DNA from: Haemophilus sp. C1
GTDB lineage: Bacteria; Pseudomonadota; Gammaproteobacteria; Enterobacterales; Pasteurellaceae
Reading direction: 5' to 3'
DNA: 64,000 bases
Assembly (NCBI RefSeq): GCF_001276515.1
Contig: NZ_LDVZ01000009.1
Location: 1 to 64,000, forward strand
A model generated the notes under the pieces. That model ran no database searches and was not told the origin of the DNA. It saw nothing but the letters and a program-made list of their open reading frames with translations. Position 1 is the first letter of the stretch. Each line of letters begins with the position of its first letter. The translations under genes and the position numbers were made by a program. Shown here in pieces: positions 10,376 through 22,061 of the stretch.

Positions 10376-10397
10376 ACCTTGAAAAATAATTATGTAA

Positions 10398-10937
10398 ATG
10401 GAAAAATTTATGGTCATTATTGAAGCAAATACAGGCTATCCTGATACACCTAAAAGAGTGCTTACTTTTCATTCGGCATTTACTGCTTTTTACTTCCTAA
10501 AGAGCGTGTCTTTTTTTGCAAAGATTGAAGATATTGTAACGGTTTCAAATAAAACGAAAGCCCAGGTTAAAGTTTACGATGAGGAGCTACGCAAATGGGA
10601 TGGAGCAGCCAGACGCTGTAAGGATAATAGAGATAATGATAAAGAGTTTTTATTTTTTGTTAATAATTCAACAATTTCAGATGATTTAAGAAATAGAGAA
10701 AAAGCTCGAAGAGAGAAAGAGCGGGAAGAACAGCAAAAAGAAGCTAAAGATGGATTCCCTCAGATTGATTTTGGATCTTTATTTTTTCCTTTTCTTAGAG
10801 GACCGACAGAAGAAGAAATTGAAGCGGAGAAAATAAAACGACAGGAAGCCATTTTAGCTTCATTAAAACGCAAAGTCATTGATATTGAAGAGTTTGAAAA
10901 TGACAGTAATAAGGTTTATTTAATCACTATTGAATGA
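10398..10937 (+). CDS. Hypothetical protein between S10 and spc operons
   Basis: I do not recognise this 179-residue protein. Residues 1-85 look globular, with a mixed alpha/beta pattern and several aromatic residues. Residues 94-116 are almost wholly charged (Arg/Glu/Lys/Gln) and predicted helical or coiled coil. A short aromatic stretch, SLFFPFL, follows near 127-133, then a second charged helix. There is no signal peptide and no clear membrane segment. The ATG at 10398 has no ribosome-binding site. The in-frame ATG at 10410 has TGGA 8 bases upstream and may be the real start. Codon use is less biased than in the ribosomal genes on either side. It is preceded by unusual palindromes and followed by a broken small ORF and a terminator, so it looks like a small inserted unit. 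Confidence 0.6.
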   Translation: MEKFMVIIEANTGYPDTPKRVLTFHSAFTAFYFLKSVSFFAKIEDIVTVSNKTKAQVKVYDEELRKWDGAARRCKDNRDNDKEFLFFVNNSTISDDLRNREKARREKEREEQQKEAKDGFPQIDFGSLFFPFLRGPTEEEIEAEKIKRQEAILASLKRKVIDIEEFENDSNKVYLITIE

Positions 10938-10948
10938 AGGAAAAATAA

Positions 10949-11200
10949 ATGAAAGAGCCTTATTTTGTTGATCTTGAGCATATTGCATTTCATTTAGGCA
11001 TTTCTTAATTTATATACATTAGAACATCTAATTTACACAATCGTACCTTAGTGATGGCTAATGAAATATACAAAAAGTCAAAACACATTTTTAAAAGGGA
11101 CAGCTCACTAAGAGACAATATTAGTACGAAGGTGCTTGTTCCTGCCTATAATCGTTTTTTAAAAGTACCTTTTCTGAGATCGCCGGAAAGCCAGTGGTAA
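10949..11200 (+). pseudogene. Small ORF interrupted by one in-frame stop
   Basis: An ATG at 10949 with AAGGA 7 bases upstream opens 19 codons (MKEPYFVDLEHIAFHLGIS) ending in TAA at 11006-11008. The same frame then stays open for 63 more codons to TAA at 11198-11200, including MANEIYKKSKHIFKRD from the ATG at 11054. An intrinsic terminator overlaps that second stop exactly. The simplest reading is an 83-codon gene broken by one nonsense mutation, cotranscribed with the gene at 10398. A 19-residue peptide plus an independent 48-residue ORF is the alternative. I do not recognise the family. Confidence 0.4.
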
Positions 11201-11217
11201 ATACCATTGGCTTTTTT
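11188..11217 (+). terminator. Terminator of the 10398-11200 unit
   Basis: AAGCCAGTGG (11188-11197) pairs with CCATTGGCTT, with one G-U pair, and six T follow. It overlaps the stop codon at 11198-11200. Confidence 0.75.
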
Positions 11218-11220
11218 GTA

Positions 11221-11293
11221 GCACCGAGGCTACCTTGACGATATTGATTTATTCAATATTTTTATCGTTAGGCACGGTGCATCAAGATGCACC
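11221..11293. repeat. Nested inverted repeats, possible degraded intergenic element
   Basis: GCACCG at 11221 pairs with CGGTGC at 11275-11280 and encloses a second imperfect hairpin around ATTGA/TCAAT. The right arm also pairs with 11286-11293 as GGTGCATC-AA-GATGCACC (11276-11293). No coding sequence is seen. The stretch 11221-11364 holds only these hairpins and one USS pair. Confidence 0.45.
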
Positions 11294-11302
11294 CTACGTG
11301 AG

Positions 11303-11329
11303 AAAGTGCGGTCAATTTTACCGCACTTT
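11303..11329. terminator. Inverted USS pair upstream of spc operon
   Basis: AAAGTGCGGT (11303-11312) and ACCGCACTTT (11320-11329) form a 10-base stem with a T-rich tail. It can act as a terminator, and each arm is an uptake signal. It shields the spc promoter from readthrough. Confidence 0.7.
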
Positions 11330-11364
11330 TCCTTTTTCCAGCAAGGAATAATCACAAATTATCG

Positions 11365-11393
11365 TTGCTTTTATCTTCTGCTTTTGCTAAAAT
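11365..11393 (+). promoter_or_regulatory. spc operon promoter
   Basis: TTGCTT (11365-11370) and TAAAAT (11388-11393) lie 17 bases apart, with a TGC extended -10 element. The leader to rplN is about 80 bases and contains a short CCC-GAAA-GGG hairpin followed by seven T (11440-11458), which could be a weak attenuator. Confidence 0.65.
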
Positions 11394-11466
11394 CCACCAC
11401 CTATCCGCCTTTCATTCTGAATTGCGCGGCTAGATTCGTCCCGAAAGGGTGTTTTTTTAATCTTAA

Positions 11467-11850
<384 letters not shown>

Positions 11851-11860
11851 GGGGAATGTA

Positions 11861-13046
<1,186 letters not shown>

Positions 13047-13082
13047 TATACCACTTTATTTTGGAATCGGAGAAAAAGTACA

Positions 13083-13475
13083 ATGAGTATGCAAGATCCA
13101 ATCGCAGATATGCTGACCCGTATTCGTAACGGTCAAGCTGCGAACAAAGTTGCGATCAATATGCCTTCATCCAAGCTAAAAGTGGCAATCGCCAATGTAT
13201 TAGCTGCTGAAGGTTATATCGAAAGCGTTAAAGTTTTAGAAGGTGCAAAACCTGAATTGGAAATTACTTTAAAATATTTCCAAGGTAAACCAGTTGTAGA
13301 AAGCATCCAGCGTGTAAGCCGTCCTGGTCTTCGTATTTACAAACGTAAAGACGAATTACCAAAAGTTATGGGTGGTTTAGGTGTTGCAGTTGTTTCTACA
13401 TCTAAAGGTGTTATGACTGACCGCGCTGCTCGTCAAGCAGGTTTAGGCGGTGAGATTATCTGTTACGTAGCTTAA
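13083..13475 (+). CDS. rpsH: 30S ribosomal protein S8
   Basis: 130 residues. S8 is a primary 16S rRNA-binding protein and, in E. coli, the translational repressor of the spc operon through a site at the rplX-rplE junction. [18 protein letters not shown] opens the protein and [19 protein letters not shown] closes it. GGAGAA precedes the ATG. Confidence 0.97.
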   Translation: MSMQDPIADMLTRIRNGQAANKVAINMPSSKLKVAIANVLAAEGYIESVKVLEGAKPELEITLKYFQGKPVVESIQRVSRPGLRIYKRKDELPKVMGGLGVAVVSTSKGVMTDRAARQAGLGGEIICYVA

Positions 13476-13490
13476 TAGAGAGGTAGGAAA

Positions 13491-14024
13491 ATGTCTCGTG
13501 TTGCAAAGGCACCTGTTAATATTCCTGCCGGCGTTGAAGTTAAACTCGACGGTCAGCTATTAACAGTAAAAGGTAAAAATGGCGAGTTATCTCGCGAAAT
13601 TCACAAATCAGTTGAAGTAAAACAAGATAACGGACAATTTACTTTCACACCACGTGAAGGTTTTGTTGAGGCGAATGCTCAATCGGGTACAGCTCGTGCA
13701 TTAGTTAATGCAATGGTTATCGGTGTTACTGAAGGCTTCACTAAGAAATTAGTATTGGTGGGTGTTGGTTACAGAGCTCAACTTAAAGGCAATGCAATTG
13801 CATTAAGTTTAGGTTACTCTCACCCAGTAGAGCACACTTTGCCGGCAGGTATTACTGCAGAATGCCCATCTCAAACCGAAATCGTGTTGAAAGGTGCTGA
13901 CAAACAGTTAATCGGCCAAGTTGCAGCAGATATTCGTGCTTATCGCCGTCCTGAACCTTATAAAGGTAAAGGGGTACGTTACGCTGATGAAGTGGTACGT
14001 ATCAAAGAGGCTAAGAAGAAATAA
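13491..14024 (+). CDS. rplF: 50S ribosomal protein L6
   Basis: 177 residues with the expected two repeated RNA-binding domains. L6 lies near the elongation-factor binding site. The signature [14 protein letters not shown] is visible near residues 155-168. AGAGG serves as the ribosome-binding site, and rplR starts 13 bases downstream. Confidence 0.97.
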   Translation: MSRVAKAPVNIPAGVEVKLDGQLLTVKGKNGELSREIHKSVEVKQDNGQFTFTPREGFVEANAQSGTARALVNAMVIGVTEGFTKKLVLVGVGYRAQLKGNAIALSLGYSHPVEHTLPAGITAECPSQTEIVLKGADKQLIGQVAADIRAYRRPEPYKGKGVRYADEVVRIKEAKKK

Positions 14025-14037
14025 TTAAGGTAACACT

Positions 14038-14391
14038 ATGGATAAGAAATCAGCTCGTATCCGTCGTGCAGCTCGTGCACGTCATATGATGAGAGAGCAA
14101 GGTGTAACTCGTTTAGTTATTCACCGTACTCCACGTCATATCTATGCACAAGTTATTGCACCAAACGGTTCAGAAGTGCTTGCCGCTGCTTCAACTGTTG
14201 AAAAAGCAATTCGTGAGCAAGTAAAATACACCGGTAACAAAGATGCTGCAGCTGCAGTAGGTAAAGCAGTTGCTGAGCGCGCATTAGCAAAAGGCATTCA
14301 AGCTGTTGCTTTTGACCGTTCCGGTTTCAAATATCATGGTCGTGTCCAAACTTTAGCGGACGCTGCACGTGAAGCTGGTCTACAGTTCTAA
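14038..14391 (+). CDS. rplR: 50S ribosomal protein L18
   Basis: 117 residues. L18 binds 5S rRNA together with L5. The basic N-terminus [18 protein letters not shown] and the C-terminal [20 protein letters not shown] segment (FDRSGF start near residue 94) are diagnostic. The gene is in normal operon order. Confidence 0.97.
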   Translation: MDKKSARIRRAARARHMMREQGVTRLVIHRTPRHIYAQVIAPNGSEVLAAASTVEKAIREQVKYTGNKDAAAAVGKAVAERALAKGIQAVAFDRSGFKYHGRVQTLADAAREAGLQF

Positions 14392-14399
14392 TGAGGTAA

Positions 14400-14906
<507 letters not shown>

Positions 14907-14912
14907 TGAATA

Positions 14913-15092
14913 ATGGCTAAAACTATTAAAGTAACACAAGTTCGTAGCTCAATCGCTCGTTTACCGAAGCATAAAGCTACCTTGCGTGGTCTTGGTCTTC
15001 GCCATATGCACCACACTGTTGAGTTAATTGATACGCCTGCAGTACGTGGTATGATTAACCAAGTTTCATACATGGTTAAAGTGGAGGAGTAA
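14913..15092 (+). CDS. rpmD: 50S ribosomal protein L30
   Basis: A 59-residue gene that matches E. coli L30 in length. The protein starts [20 protein letters not shown] and contains [16 protein letters not shown] near the middle, typical of L30. It fills the gap between rpsE and rplO in the standard operon order, with stop TAA at 15090-15092. Confidence 0.96.
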
Positions 15093-15095
15093 GAG

Positions 15096-15530
15096 ATGCG
15101 TTTAAATACTCTATCTCCGGCTGAAGGTGCGAAGCACAGTGCTAAACGCCTTGGTCGTGGTATTGGTTCAGGTTTAGGCAAGACAGGTGGCCGTGGTCAC
15201 AAAGGTCAAAAATCTCGTACCGGTGGCGGTGTTCGTCGCGGTTTCGAAGGTGGTCAAATGCCATTATACCGTCGTTTACCAAAATTTGGTTTCACTTCAA
15301 TGAAAGCTGCAGTAACTGCAGAAGTTCGTTTGAATGAATTGACTAAAGTTGAAGGTAACGTAGTAACCTTAGAAACATTAAAAGCAGCTAACATCTTAAC
15401 TAAAGATATCCAATTCGCTAAAGTAATCTTAGCGGGTGAAGTGAAATCTGCAGTAACAGTGCGCGGTTTACGTGTAACTAAAGGTGCAAAAGCAGCAATT
15501 GAAGCTGCTGGCGGTTCAGTTGAGGAATAA
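15096..15530 (+). CDS. rplO: 50S ribosomal protein L15
   Basis: 144 residues. L15 is a late assembly protein with a long, glycine- and arginine-rich N-terminal extension (residues 1-60, including [20 protein letters not shown]). GGAGG lies just upstream, at the end of rpmD, and the gene starts 3 bases after that stop. secY follows after 7 bases. Confidence 0.97.
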   Translation: MRLNTLSPAEGAKHSAKRLGRGIGSGLGKTGGRGHKGQKSRTGGGVRRGFEGGQMPLYRRLPKFGFTSMKAAVTAEVRLNELTKVEGNVVTLETLKAANILTKDIQFAKVILAGEVKSAVTVRGLRVTKGAKAAIEAAGGSVEE

Positions 15531-15537
15531 TTAGCAG

Positions 15538-16863
15538 ATGGCTAAACAACCAGGTTATCAAACAAGAAGTACCAATAGCGGTAAAGGTGAGTTAAAAAGC
15601 CGATTACTTTTCGTTTTAGGTGCACTTATCGTTTATCGAATTGGTTCATTCATTCCGGTTCCTGGTATTGATGCAGCCGTGCTAGCTCAATTAGTTGAAC
15701 AACAAAAAGGCACCATCATTGATATGTTTAATATGTTCTCTGGTGGTGCGTTAAGCCGTGCTTCTATTTTAGCGTTAGGAATTATGCCGTATATTTCGGC
15801 CTCTATCGTTATTCAGTTGCTTGCTACGGTTTCTCCTGCTTTAGCAGAATTAAAGAAAGAAGGTGCTGCTGGTCAACGTAAAATTTCTAAGTATACTCGA
15901 TATGCGACAGTTGTTTTTGCAACCATTCAGGCAGTAGCTATTTCAACAGGTTTACCAAATATGTTACCAGGCTTAGTGCCAAATGTTGGATTTGGTTTTT
16001 ACTTCACTTCAGTTGTTAGCTTAGTAACAGGAACTATGTTCCTCATGTGGTTAGGCGAACAAATTACTGAAAGAGGTATTGGTAACGGTATTTCAATTCT
16101 TGTTTTTGGCGGTATCGTAGCTGGTTTACCATCAGCTATACTTCAAACTATTGAGCAGGCTCGTCAAGGACAGATGCATCCATTAGTGCTTCTTCTGATC
16201 GCAGCTATTGTATTTGCAGTAACTTATTTCGTTGTTTTTGTTGAAAGAGGACAGCGCAGAATTCGCGTTGAATATGCAAAGCGTCAACAAGGTCGTCAAA
16301 TTTTAGGTGGTCATTCGACACATTTACCATTGAAAGTAAATATGGCAAACGTAATGCCGGCAATTTTTGCCTCAAGTATTATTTTATTTCCAGCTACCTT
16401 AACTCAATGGTTTGGACAAAATGATAAGTTTGAGTGGTTAAATAACTTATCTATGTTGTTGAATCCTGGTCAGCCTCTTTATTTACTTGTTTATGCTGTA
16501 GCAATTATTTTCTTTAGCTTCTTTTACACTGCAATGCAGTATAATCCGCGAGATACAGCAGATAATCTAAAAAAATCTGGTGCATTTATTCCAGGAATTA
16601 GACCAGGGGAACAAACATCTCGTTATATTGATAAAGTTATGACTCGTCTTACACTGATTGGCGGTCTTTATGTAACGTTTGTGTGTTTAGTTCCTTATAT
16701 TATGACATCGGCTTGGGATGTGAAATTCTACTTCGGTGGTACTTCATTATTGATCGTAGTCGTTGTTATTATGGATTTCATCGTGCAAGTTCAGAGTCAC
16801 TTAATGTCGTCTCAATATGAATCTGCGTTGAAAAAAGCAAACCTTAAGGGTTTTGGACAATAA
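15538..16863 (+). CDS. secY: Protein translocase subunit SecY
   Basis: 441 residues with ten hydrophobic segments, the channel of the SecYEG translocon in the inner membrane. Visible signatures include the first helix with [13 protein letters not shown] (residues 31-43), [15 protein letters not shown] (81-95, helix 2 plug/gate region) and [12 protein letters not shown] near 182-193. Codon use is less biased than in the ribosomal genes, as usual. It is followed by rpmJ. Confidence 0.97.
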   Translation: MAKQPGYQTRSTNSGKGELKSRLLFVLGALIVYRIGSFIPVPGIDAAVLAQLVEQQKGTIIDMFNMFSGGALSRASILALGIMPYISASIVIQLLATVSPALAELKKEGAAGQRKISKYTRYATVVFATIQAVAISTGLPNMLPGLVPNVGFGFYFTSVVSLVTGTMFLMWLGEQITERGIGNGISILVFGGIVAGLPSAILQTIEQARQGQMHPLVLLLIAAIVFAVTYFVVFVERGQRRIRVEYAKRQQGRQILGGHSTHLPLKVNMANVMPAIFASSIILFPATLTQWFGQNDKFEWLNNLSMLLNPGQPLYLLVYAVAIIFFSFFYTAMQYNPRDTADNLKKSGAFIPGIRPGEQTSRYIDKVMTRLTLIGGLYVTFVCLVPYIMTSAWDVKFYFGGTSLLIVVVVIMDFIVQVQSHLMSSQYESALKKANLKGFGQ

Positions 16864-16893
16864 TTGTTCATTTAATAAAAAAAAGGATAAGCA

Positions 16894-17007
16894 ATGAAAG
16901 TTCGTGCTTCCGTAAAGAGAATGTGTCGTAACTGTAAAATCGTTAAGCGTGAAGGTGTTGTGCGCGTATTATGCAGCGACCCTAAACACAAACAACGTCA
17001 AGGTTAA
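16894..17007 (+). CDS. rpmJ: 50S ribosomal protein L36 (zinc-binding form)
   Basis: 37 residues, [20 protein letters not shown] and onward. Cys11, Cys14, Cys27 and His32 form the C-x2-C-x12-C-x4-H zinc site, so this is the zinc-dependent form. It is one residue shorter than E. coli L36. AAGGAT precedes the ATG. It is the last gene of the spc operon. Confidence 0.95.
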   Translation: MKVRASVKRMCRNCKIVKREGVVRVLCSDPKHKQRQG

Positions 17008-17019
17008 TTGATATTCTTC

Positions 17020-17048
17020 TTGCAAAGAACCAGTTGGGCGGTTATACT
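17020..17048 (+). promoter_or_regulatory. alpha operon promoter
   Basis: TTGCAA (17020-17025) and TATACT (17043-17048) are separated by exactly 17 bases in the rpmJ-rpsM gap. This suggests rpsM-rplQ can be transcribed independently of spc. Confidence 0.6.
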
Positions 17049-17056
17049 GCTCAACT

Positions 17057-17150
17057 CATTTATGTCCTTGGCATTCTGTTTGAGTATCCTGAAAACGGGC
17101 TTTTCAAGATCAGAGTGCCAAATTAGTTAAAATAATAGGAGTGCATAGTG
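17057..17150 (+). promoter_or_regulatory. alpha operon leader pseudoknot (S4 repressor site)
   Basis: The segment GAGTATCCTGAAAACGGGCT is near-identical to what I recall of the E. coli alpha-operon leader, to which S4 binds to block rpsM translation. An 11-base helix joins 17068-17078 with 17111-17121 (one G-U), and TGAAAA at 17090-17095 pairs with TTTTCA at 17101-17106. GGAG and the GTG start of rpsM follow immediately. Confidence 0.85.
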
Positions 17151-17504
17151 GCCCGTATTGCAGGCATTAACATTCCTGATCATAAACACGCTGTAATCGC
17201 TTTAACTGCAATTTACGGTATCGGTAAAACTCGTTCTAAAGCTATTTGTGCTGCAGCGGGTATTGCTGAAGATGTTAAGATCAGAGAATTGTCTGAAGAG
17301 CAGATTGACAAACTGCGTGACGAAGTTGGTAAATTTACCGTTGAAGGTGACTTACGTCGTGAAGTAACACTAAACATCAAACGTCTTTTAGACTTAGGTT
17401 GTTACCGTGGTTTACGTCATCGTCGTAGTTTACCGGTACGTGGTCAACGTACTAAAACTAATGCGCGTACCCGTAAGGGTCCACGTAAGCCGATCAAAAA
17501 ATAG
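17148..17504 (+). CDS. rpsM: 30S ribosomal protein S13
   Basis: 118 residues, starting at GTG 17148 (TAGGAGTGCATAGTG), the same unusual start and context as in E. coli, where it is part of the S4 autoregulatory site. S13 lies in the 30S head and bridges to L5. [19 protein letters not shown] and the C-terminal [17 protein letters not shown] are diagnostic. It is the first gene of the alpha operon. Confidence 0.97.
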   Translation: MARIAGINIPDHKHAVIALTAIYGIGKTRSKAICAAAGIAEDVKIRELSEEQIDKLRDEVGKFTVEGDLRREVTLNIKRLLDLGCYRGLRHRRSLPVRGQRTKTNARTRKGPRKPIKK

Positions 17505-17517
17505 TCGGGGTAAATAA

Positions 17518-17910
<393 letters not shown>

Positions 17911-17938
17911 GACGTAATAGGATAGTTGGAGAAAGAAA

Positions 17939-18559
17939 ATGGCAAGATATTTGGGTCCAAAACTCAAGCTCAGCCGTCGTGAAGGCACTGATTTATTCCT
18001 TAAATCAGGCATGCGTGCGATTGATTCAAAATGTAAAATTGATACAGCACCTGGTCAACACGGTGCTCGTAAACCGCGTTTGTCTGACTATGGTAGTCAA
18101 TTACGTGAAAAACAAAAGGTTCGTCGTATCTATGGTATTTTAGAACGTCAATTCCGTAACTACTATAAAGAAGCAAACCGTTTAAAAGGTAACACTGGTG
18201 AAAACTTATTAGTGTTATTAGAAGGTAGATTGGATAACGTTGTTTATCGCATGGGATTTGCTGCAACTCGCGCAGAAGCTCGTCAATTAGTGAGCCACAA
18301 AGCGATTGTTGTAAATGGTCGTGTTGTTAATATTCCATCATTCCAAGTTTCAGTAAATGATGTTGTTGCTGTTCGTGAGAAATCTAAAAAACAAGCACGT
18401 ATTAAAGCATCATTAGAATTAGCAGAACAAAGAGAGAAACCAACTTGGTTAGAAGTTGATTCTGCGAAAATGGAAGGTGTGTTCAAACGTGTTCCTGAAC
18501 GTTCTGATTTATCAGCAGACATTAACGAACATCTGATCGTTGAGCTTTACTCTAAATAA
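17939..18559 (+). CDS. rpsD: 30S ribosomal protein S4
   Basis: 206 residues. S4 is a primary 16S rRNA-binding protein, part of the mRNA entry helicase and, in gammaproteobacteria, the translational repressor of this operon. The S4 domain is visible as [20 protein letters not shown] (91-110). TTGGAG precedes the ATG. An overlapping frame at 17880 is a shadow. Confidence 0.97.
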   Translation: MARYLGPKLKLSRREGTDLFLKSGMRAIDSKCKIDTAPGQHGARKPRLSDYGSQLREKQKVRRIYGILERQFRNYYKEANRLKGNTGENLLVLLEGRLDNVVYRMGFAATRAEARQLVSHKAIVVNGRVVNIPSFQVSVNDVVAVREKSKKQARIKASLELAEQREKPTWLEVDSAKMEGVFKRVPERSDLSADINEHLIVELYSK

Positions 18560-18590
18560 TAGTTAAGCTTAAAAGCAAAGAGAGGATAAA

Positions 18591-19580
18591 ATGCAGGGTT
18601 CTGTTACAGAATTTTTAAAACCACGTTTAGTAGATATTGAACAAATTAGTTCAACTCATGCTAAGGTGATCTTAGAACCGTTAGAGCGCGGTTTTGGCCA
18701 TACTCTAGGTAATGCATTGCGTCGTATCCTTCTGTCTTCAATGCCAGGTTGTGCTGTAACTGAAGTAGAAATTGATGGCGTATTGCACGAATATAGTAGT
18801 AAGGAAGGTGTTCAAGAAGATGTTCTTGAAGTACTTTTAAACCTTAAAGGTCTAGCGGTTAAAGTACAGAATAAAGATGACGTTATTCTGACATTAAATA
18901 AATCTGGAATTGGCCCTGTTGTTGCAGCAGACATTACCCACGATGGTGATGTTGAAATTGTGAATCCGGATCACGTAATCTGTCACTTAACAGACGAGAA
19001 TGCATCAATTAGTATGCGTATTCGTGTTCAACGTGGTAGAGGATATGTTCCAGCTTCAGCTCGTACACATAGCCAAACTGAGGAGCGTCCAATCGGTCGT
19101 TTATTAGTGGATGCTTGTTATAGCCCTGTAGATCGCATTGCATACAATGTAGAAGCAGCGCGTGTAGAACAACGTACGGACTTAGATAAACTTGTTATTG
19201 AGTTAGAAACTAACGGTACGCTTGAGCCTGAAGAAGCAATTCGTCGTGCAGCAACAATTTTAGCAGAACAACTCGATGCATTCGTTGATTTGCGTGATGT
19301 TCGTCAACCTGAAATTAAGGAAGAAAAACCGGAATTTGATCCGATTTTATTGCGTCCTGTAGATGATTTAGAGTTGACAGTTCGTTCTGCTAACTGTTTG
19401 AAAGCAGAAACAATTCATTATATCGGTGATTTAGTACAACGTACAGAAGTTGAATTATTAAAAACACCTAATCTTGGTAAGAAATCTCTTACTGAAATTA
19501 AGGATGTGCTCGCTTCACGTGGCTTGTCACTTGGTATGCGCCTTGAAAATTGGCCACCAGCAAGTATTGCTGAAGACTAG
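18591..19580 (+). CDS. rpoA: RNA polymerase alpha subunit
   Basis: 329 residues, the normal length. The N-terminal dimerisation and assembly domain covers about 1-235 ([19 protein letters not shown] at 36-54). A flexible linker leads to the C-terminal domain (about 250-329), which contacts UP elements and activators such as CRP, relevant here because several CRP-type sites occur in the window. [18 protein letters not shown] is the HhH-like motif of that domain. GAGAGGA precedes the ATG. Confidence 0.97.
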   Translation: MQGSVTEFLKPRLVDIEQISSTHAKVILEPLERGFGHTLGNALRRILLSSMPGCAVTEVEIDGVLHEYSSKEGVQEDVLEVLLNLKGLAVKVQNKDDVILTLNKSGIGPVVAADITHDGDVEIVNPDHVICHLTDENASISMRIRVQRGRGYVPASARTHSQTEERPIGRLLVDACYSPVDRIAYNVEAARVEQRTDLDKLVIELETNGTLEPEEAIRRAATILAEQLDAFVDLRDVRQPEIKEEKPEFDPILLRPVDDLELTVRSANCLKAETIHYIGDLVQRTEVELLKTPNLGKKSLTEIKDVLASRGLSLGMRLENWPPASIAED

Positions 19581-19596
19581 TTTGGTCATAGGTTAA

Positions 19597-20007
<411 letters not shown>

Positions 20008-20023
20008 AAATCAATTTAAAGGA

Positions 20024-20052
20024 AAAGCTCACTTTATAGTGAGCTTTTTTAT
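20024..20052 (+). terminator. alpha operon terminator
   Basis: AAAGCTCACT (20024-20033), a 4-base loop, AGTGAGCTTT (20038-20047) and then a T run. The stem is perfect and 10 bases long. Confidence 0.93.
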
Positions 20053-20127
20053 TTTATATGTAGGTAAAAAGCACTTTACTTACTGAAATATTATTTGGAT
20101 AGATAGCCCAAAAACATAATCTTGAAT

Positions 20128-20724
20128 TTAAGAGCAGATTCTTAAATGTCTTGTATTTTTGTCTAGAATTCCTTGTTTCTTTAATTCTTGACTAATACGA
20201 ATAGCAGTTTCTGTTTCGCATCCACAAAATTCAGCTACTTCTCGGTAGGTCCAAGGATAATAGGGATAACTTTCAGTTAGATTTTCAATTGCATCAATTA
20301 TACGTTCGTAACTTCGTTTATAGGCTGTATTACTTACTCGGTGTTCTGCGTCATATAATTCATTCGAGAGTTGTTTCATAAGATAGCAGGAAAAATCAGG
20401 ATTATTTGCGATAAAACTAGTGTGATTTCCAGGAAATATACGAATAATATCTGCTTCTAGTAATACCTTTGCACTACAATGATAAGTTGTTTCACTAAAG
20501 ATTGTTCTAAACCCAAAATACTCGTTAGCATGATAAAGTCGAATCAAGGTTTCTTTACCATTTTCTAAGCTATGATAAAGCCCTACAAGCCCTCGTTTTA
20601 AAAAATAAAATTCTTTAGGTTTTTCACCTTGAGTATAAATTAAGCTGTTTTTCCCTAGTGTTTTACTTTCAGAAATAATGCATTGATGTAAGTTTTGAGG
20701 TAAATAAGGTGATGAGCTTGACAT
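20128..20724 (-). CDS. Crp/Fnr-family transcriptional regulator
   Basis: 198 residues: an N-terminal cNMP-binding-like beta-roll (about 20-120, with YFLKRGLVGLYHS at 39-51) and a C-terminal winged helix-turn-helix (WTYREVAEFCGCETETAIR, about 158-176). The N-terminal cysteine cluster of FNR is absent (only Cys15), so an Fe-S oxygen sensor is unlikely. The residues that CRP uses for cAMP are not apparent either. The ligand is therefore unknown. It lies 121 bases from the radical SAM gene on the same strand and may regulate it or the permease beyond (inference). The ATG at 20724 has AAGGAT upstream. Confidence 0.85.
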   Translation of the reverse strand: MSSSSPYLPQNLHQCIISESKTLGKNSLIYTQGEKPKEFYFLKRGLVGLYHSLENGKETLIRLYHANEYFGFRTIFSETTYHCSAKVLLEADIIRIFPGNHTSFIANNPDFSCYLMKQLSNELYDAEHRVSNTAYKRSYERIIDAIENLTESYPYYPWTYREVAEFCGCETETAIRISQELKKQGILDKNTRHLRICS

Positions 20725-20845
20725 AAATATCCTTTTAATACATAAACAACTTTAGGTTACTATACAAATTTCTGTTTTTATCCGCTATAAGCAAGTTTTA
20801 AAAGTGTTAACTTGGTAACAAAATTTTTATTTTAAATGAATAATA

Positions 20846-21925
20846 TTATGTTGCTTTACCAAAGCATTTTGCAAATTCTTTCAAATAGGGTTCTATGTGA
20901 GAGAGTGCCATATAATAGGCTTCGCAGAGTTGATTATGTGGTTTTCCAAATCCTTGAACAGTTCGATGTTTTGGGCAACCTCCATGACAGGCAAAACGAA
21001 ATTTACAGCTTTTGCATCGTTCGGAAAGAAAGGATTTCGTTGAACCGAAATGTTTTTGTTTTATGTTATCAACTAATGTTACTAGTGGTGTTTCTATGAG
21101 GTTTCCCAACTTGTACTCAGGGTAAACATAATGATCGCAACTATAAATATCCCCATTTTGTTCAATAACTAATTGATCACCGCAGGTTTCACGAAAAATA
21201 CATAAACTAGGTTGTAATCCAAGATAGGCCATAAACCATTGTTCAATAAACTGAATCCCAATTTTTCCTACATCATTAGCGTACCATTCATCAAAAATAT
21301 TAATTAAAAACTGCCCATAATCCTTTGCAGAGGCCTGTTGCTTATAATCTCCCATTAGTGGAATAAATTGCATATATGGCGATCCAATTCGTTTTAGAAA
21401 ATGATAGATTTCTTTGCCATGTAGGACATTTAGATTATGCACGACTGTGAGAGTATTAAAAGATACTTGATAGTTATGTAGTAAATCTAGTGCATCTATT
21501 ACTTGTTGAAATGTGCCTTTGCCATTTTTAGTTAAACGGTAGGCATCATGTAAGTATTCTGGACCATCTATAGAAAGCCCCACAAGAAAATTATGATCAT
21601 GTAGAAAACGGCACCAATCGGCATTAAGTAATACACCATTGGTTTGTAGCGAATTTTCAATTTGTTTCCCATTAGCATATTTATGCTGAAAATTGACCGC
21701 TCTTTTATAGAAATCAAGGCCTGCCATGGTTGGCTCACCGCCTTGCCAGAGGAAAGTCACTTGTTGTTGAGGGGATGTCTCTATGTAAGATTTGATATAG
21801 GTTTCTAACACCTCATCACTCATGGCTCGTTGATTTAAATGAGGTTTTTCCAAGTAAAAGCAATACTGGCAATCTAAATTACAAATTGAGCCAGTAGGTT
21901 TTGCCATTAATTGAAATGCGTTCAT
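20846..21925 (-). CDS. Anaerobic sulfatase-maturase-type radical SAM protein
   Basis: A 359-residue radical SAM enzyme. The cluster motif CxxxCxxC is at Cys15, Cys19 and Cys22 (CNLDCQYC), with the SAM-binding WQGGEPT near 60-66. The C-terminal half carries the SPASM-type cysteines: CIF/CGD, CDHY, then CKSCKFRFACHGGCP, a spacing that fits two extra Fe-S clusters. The whole protein resembles anSME (AslB/ChuR group), which oxidises an active-site Cys or Ser of sulfatases to formylglycine without oxygen. No sulfatase gene is in the window, so the substrate is unknown. A second possibility is maturation of a peptide. The start is at 21925, with AGGAT upstream. Confidence 0.85.
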   Translation of the reverse strand: MNAFQLMAKPTGSICNLDCQYCFYLEKPHLNQRAMSDEVLETYIKSYIETSPQQQVTFLWQGGEPTMAGLDFYKRAVNFQHKYANGKQIENSLQTNGVLLNADWCRFLHDHNFLVGLSIDGPEYLHDAYRLTKNGKGTFQQVIDALDLLHNYQVSFNTLTVVHNLNVLHGKEIYHFLKRIGSPYMQFIPLMGDYKQQASAKDYGQFLINIFDEWYANDVGKIGIQFIEQWFMAYLGLQPSLCIFRETCGDQLVIEQNGDIYSCDHYVYPEYKLGNLIETPLVTLVDNIKQKHFGSTKSFLSERCKSCKFRFACHGGCPKHRTVQGFGKPHNQLCEAYYMALSHIEPYLKEFAKCFGKAT

Positions 21926-21977
21926 ACATCATATCCTTTCTATTTTTTTCATCATAACAGAATATTTTTAAGTGTAT

Positions 21978-21991
21978 ATGATGCTGATCAT
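21978..21991. promoter_or_regulatory. Possible FNR-like dyad between radical SAM gene and permease
   Basis: ATGAT-GCTG-ATCAT is a perfect dyad that resembles the FNR consensus TTGAT-N4-ATCAA, with one mismatch in each half. It lies in the divergent region upstream of an oxygen-sensitive enzyme gene. It overlaps an alternative upstream start of the permease ORF. The call is weak. Confidence 0.3.
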
Positions 21992-22061
21992 AAGATATGC
22001 TCATCCCCTTACGCCACAATTAGAATATATTATTAAGCTGATTTTCTTGATAGGAGTAGCA

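Noticed and set aside
10357..10392. Standard sigma70 promoter at TTGACA 10357
   Set aside because: No -10 element at 16-18 bases; the nearest AT-rich hexamer (TAATTA, 10387) is 24 bases away.
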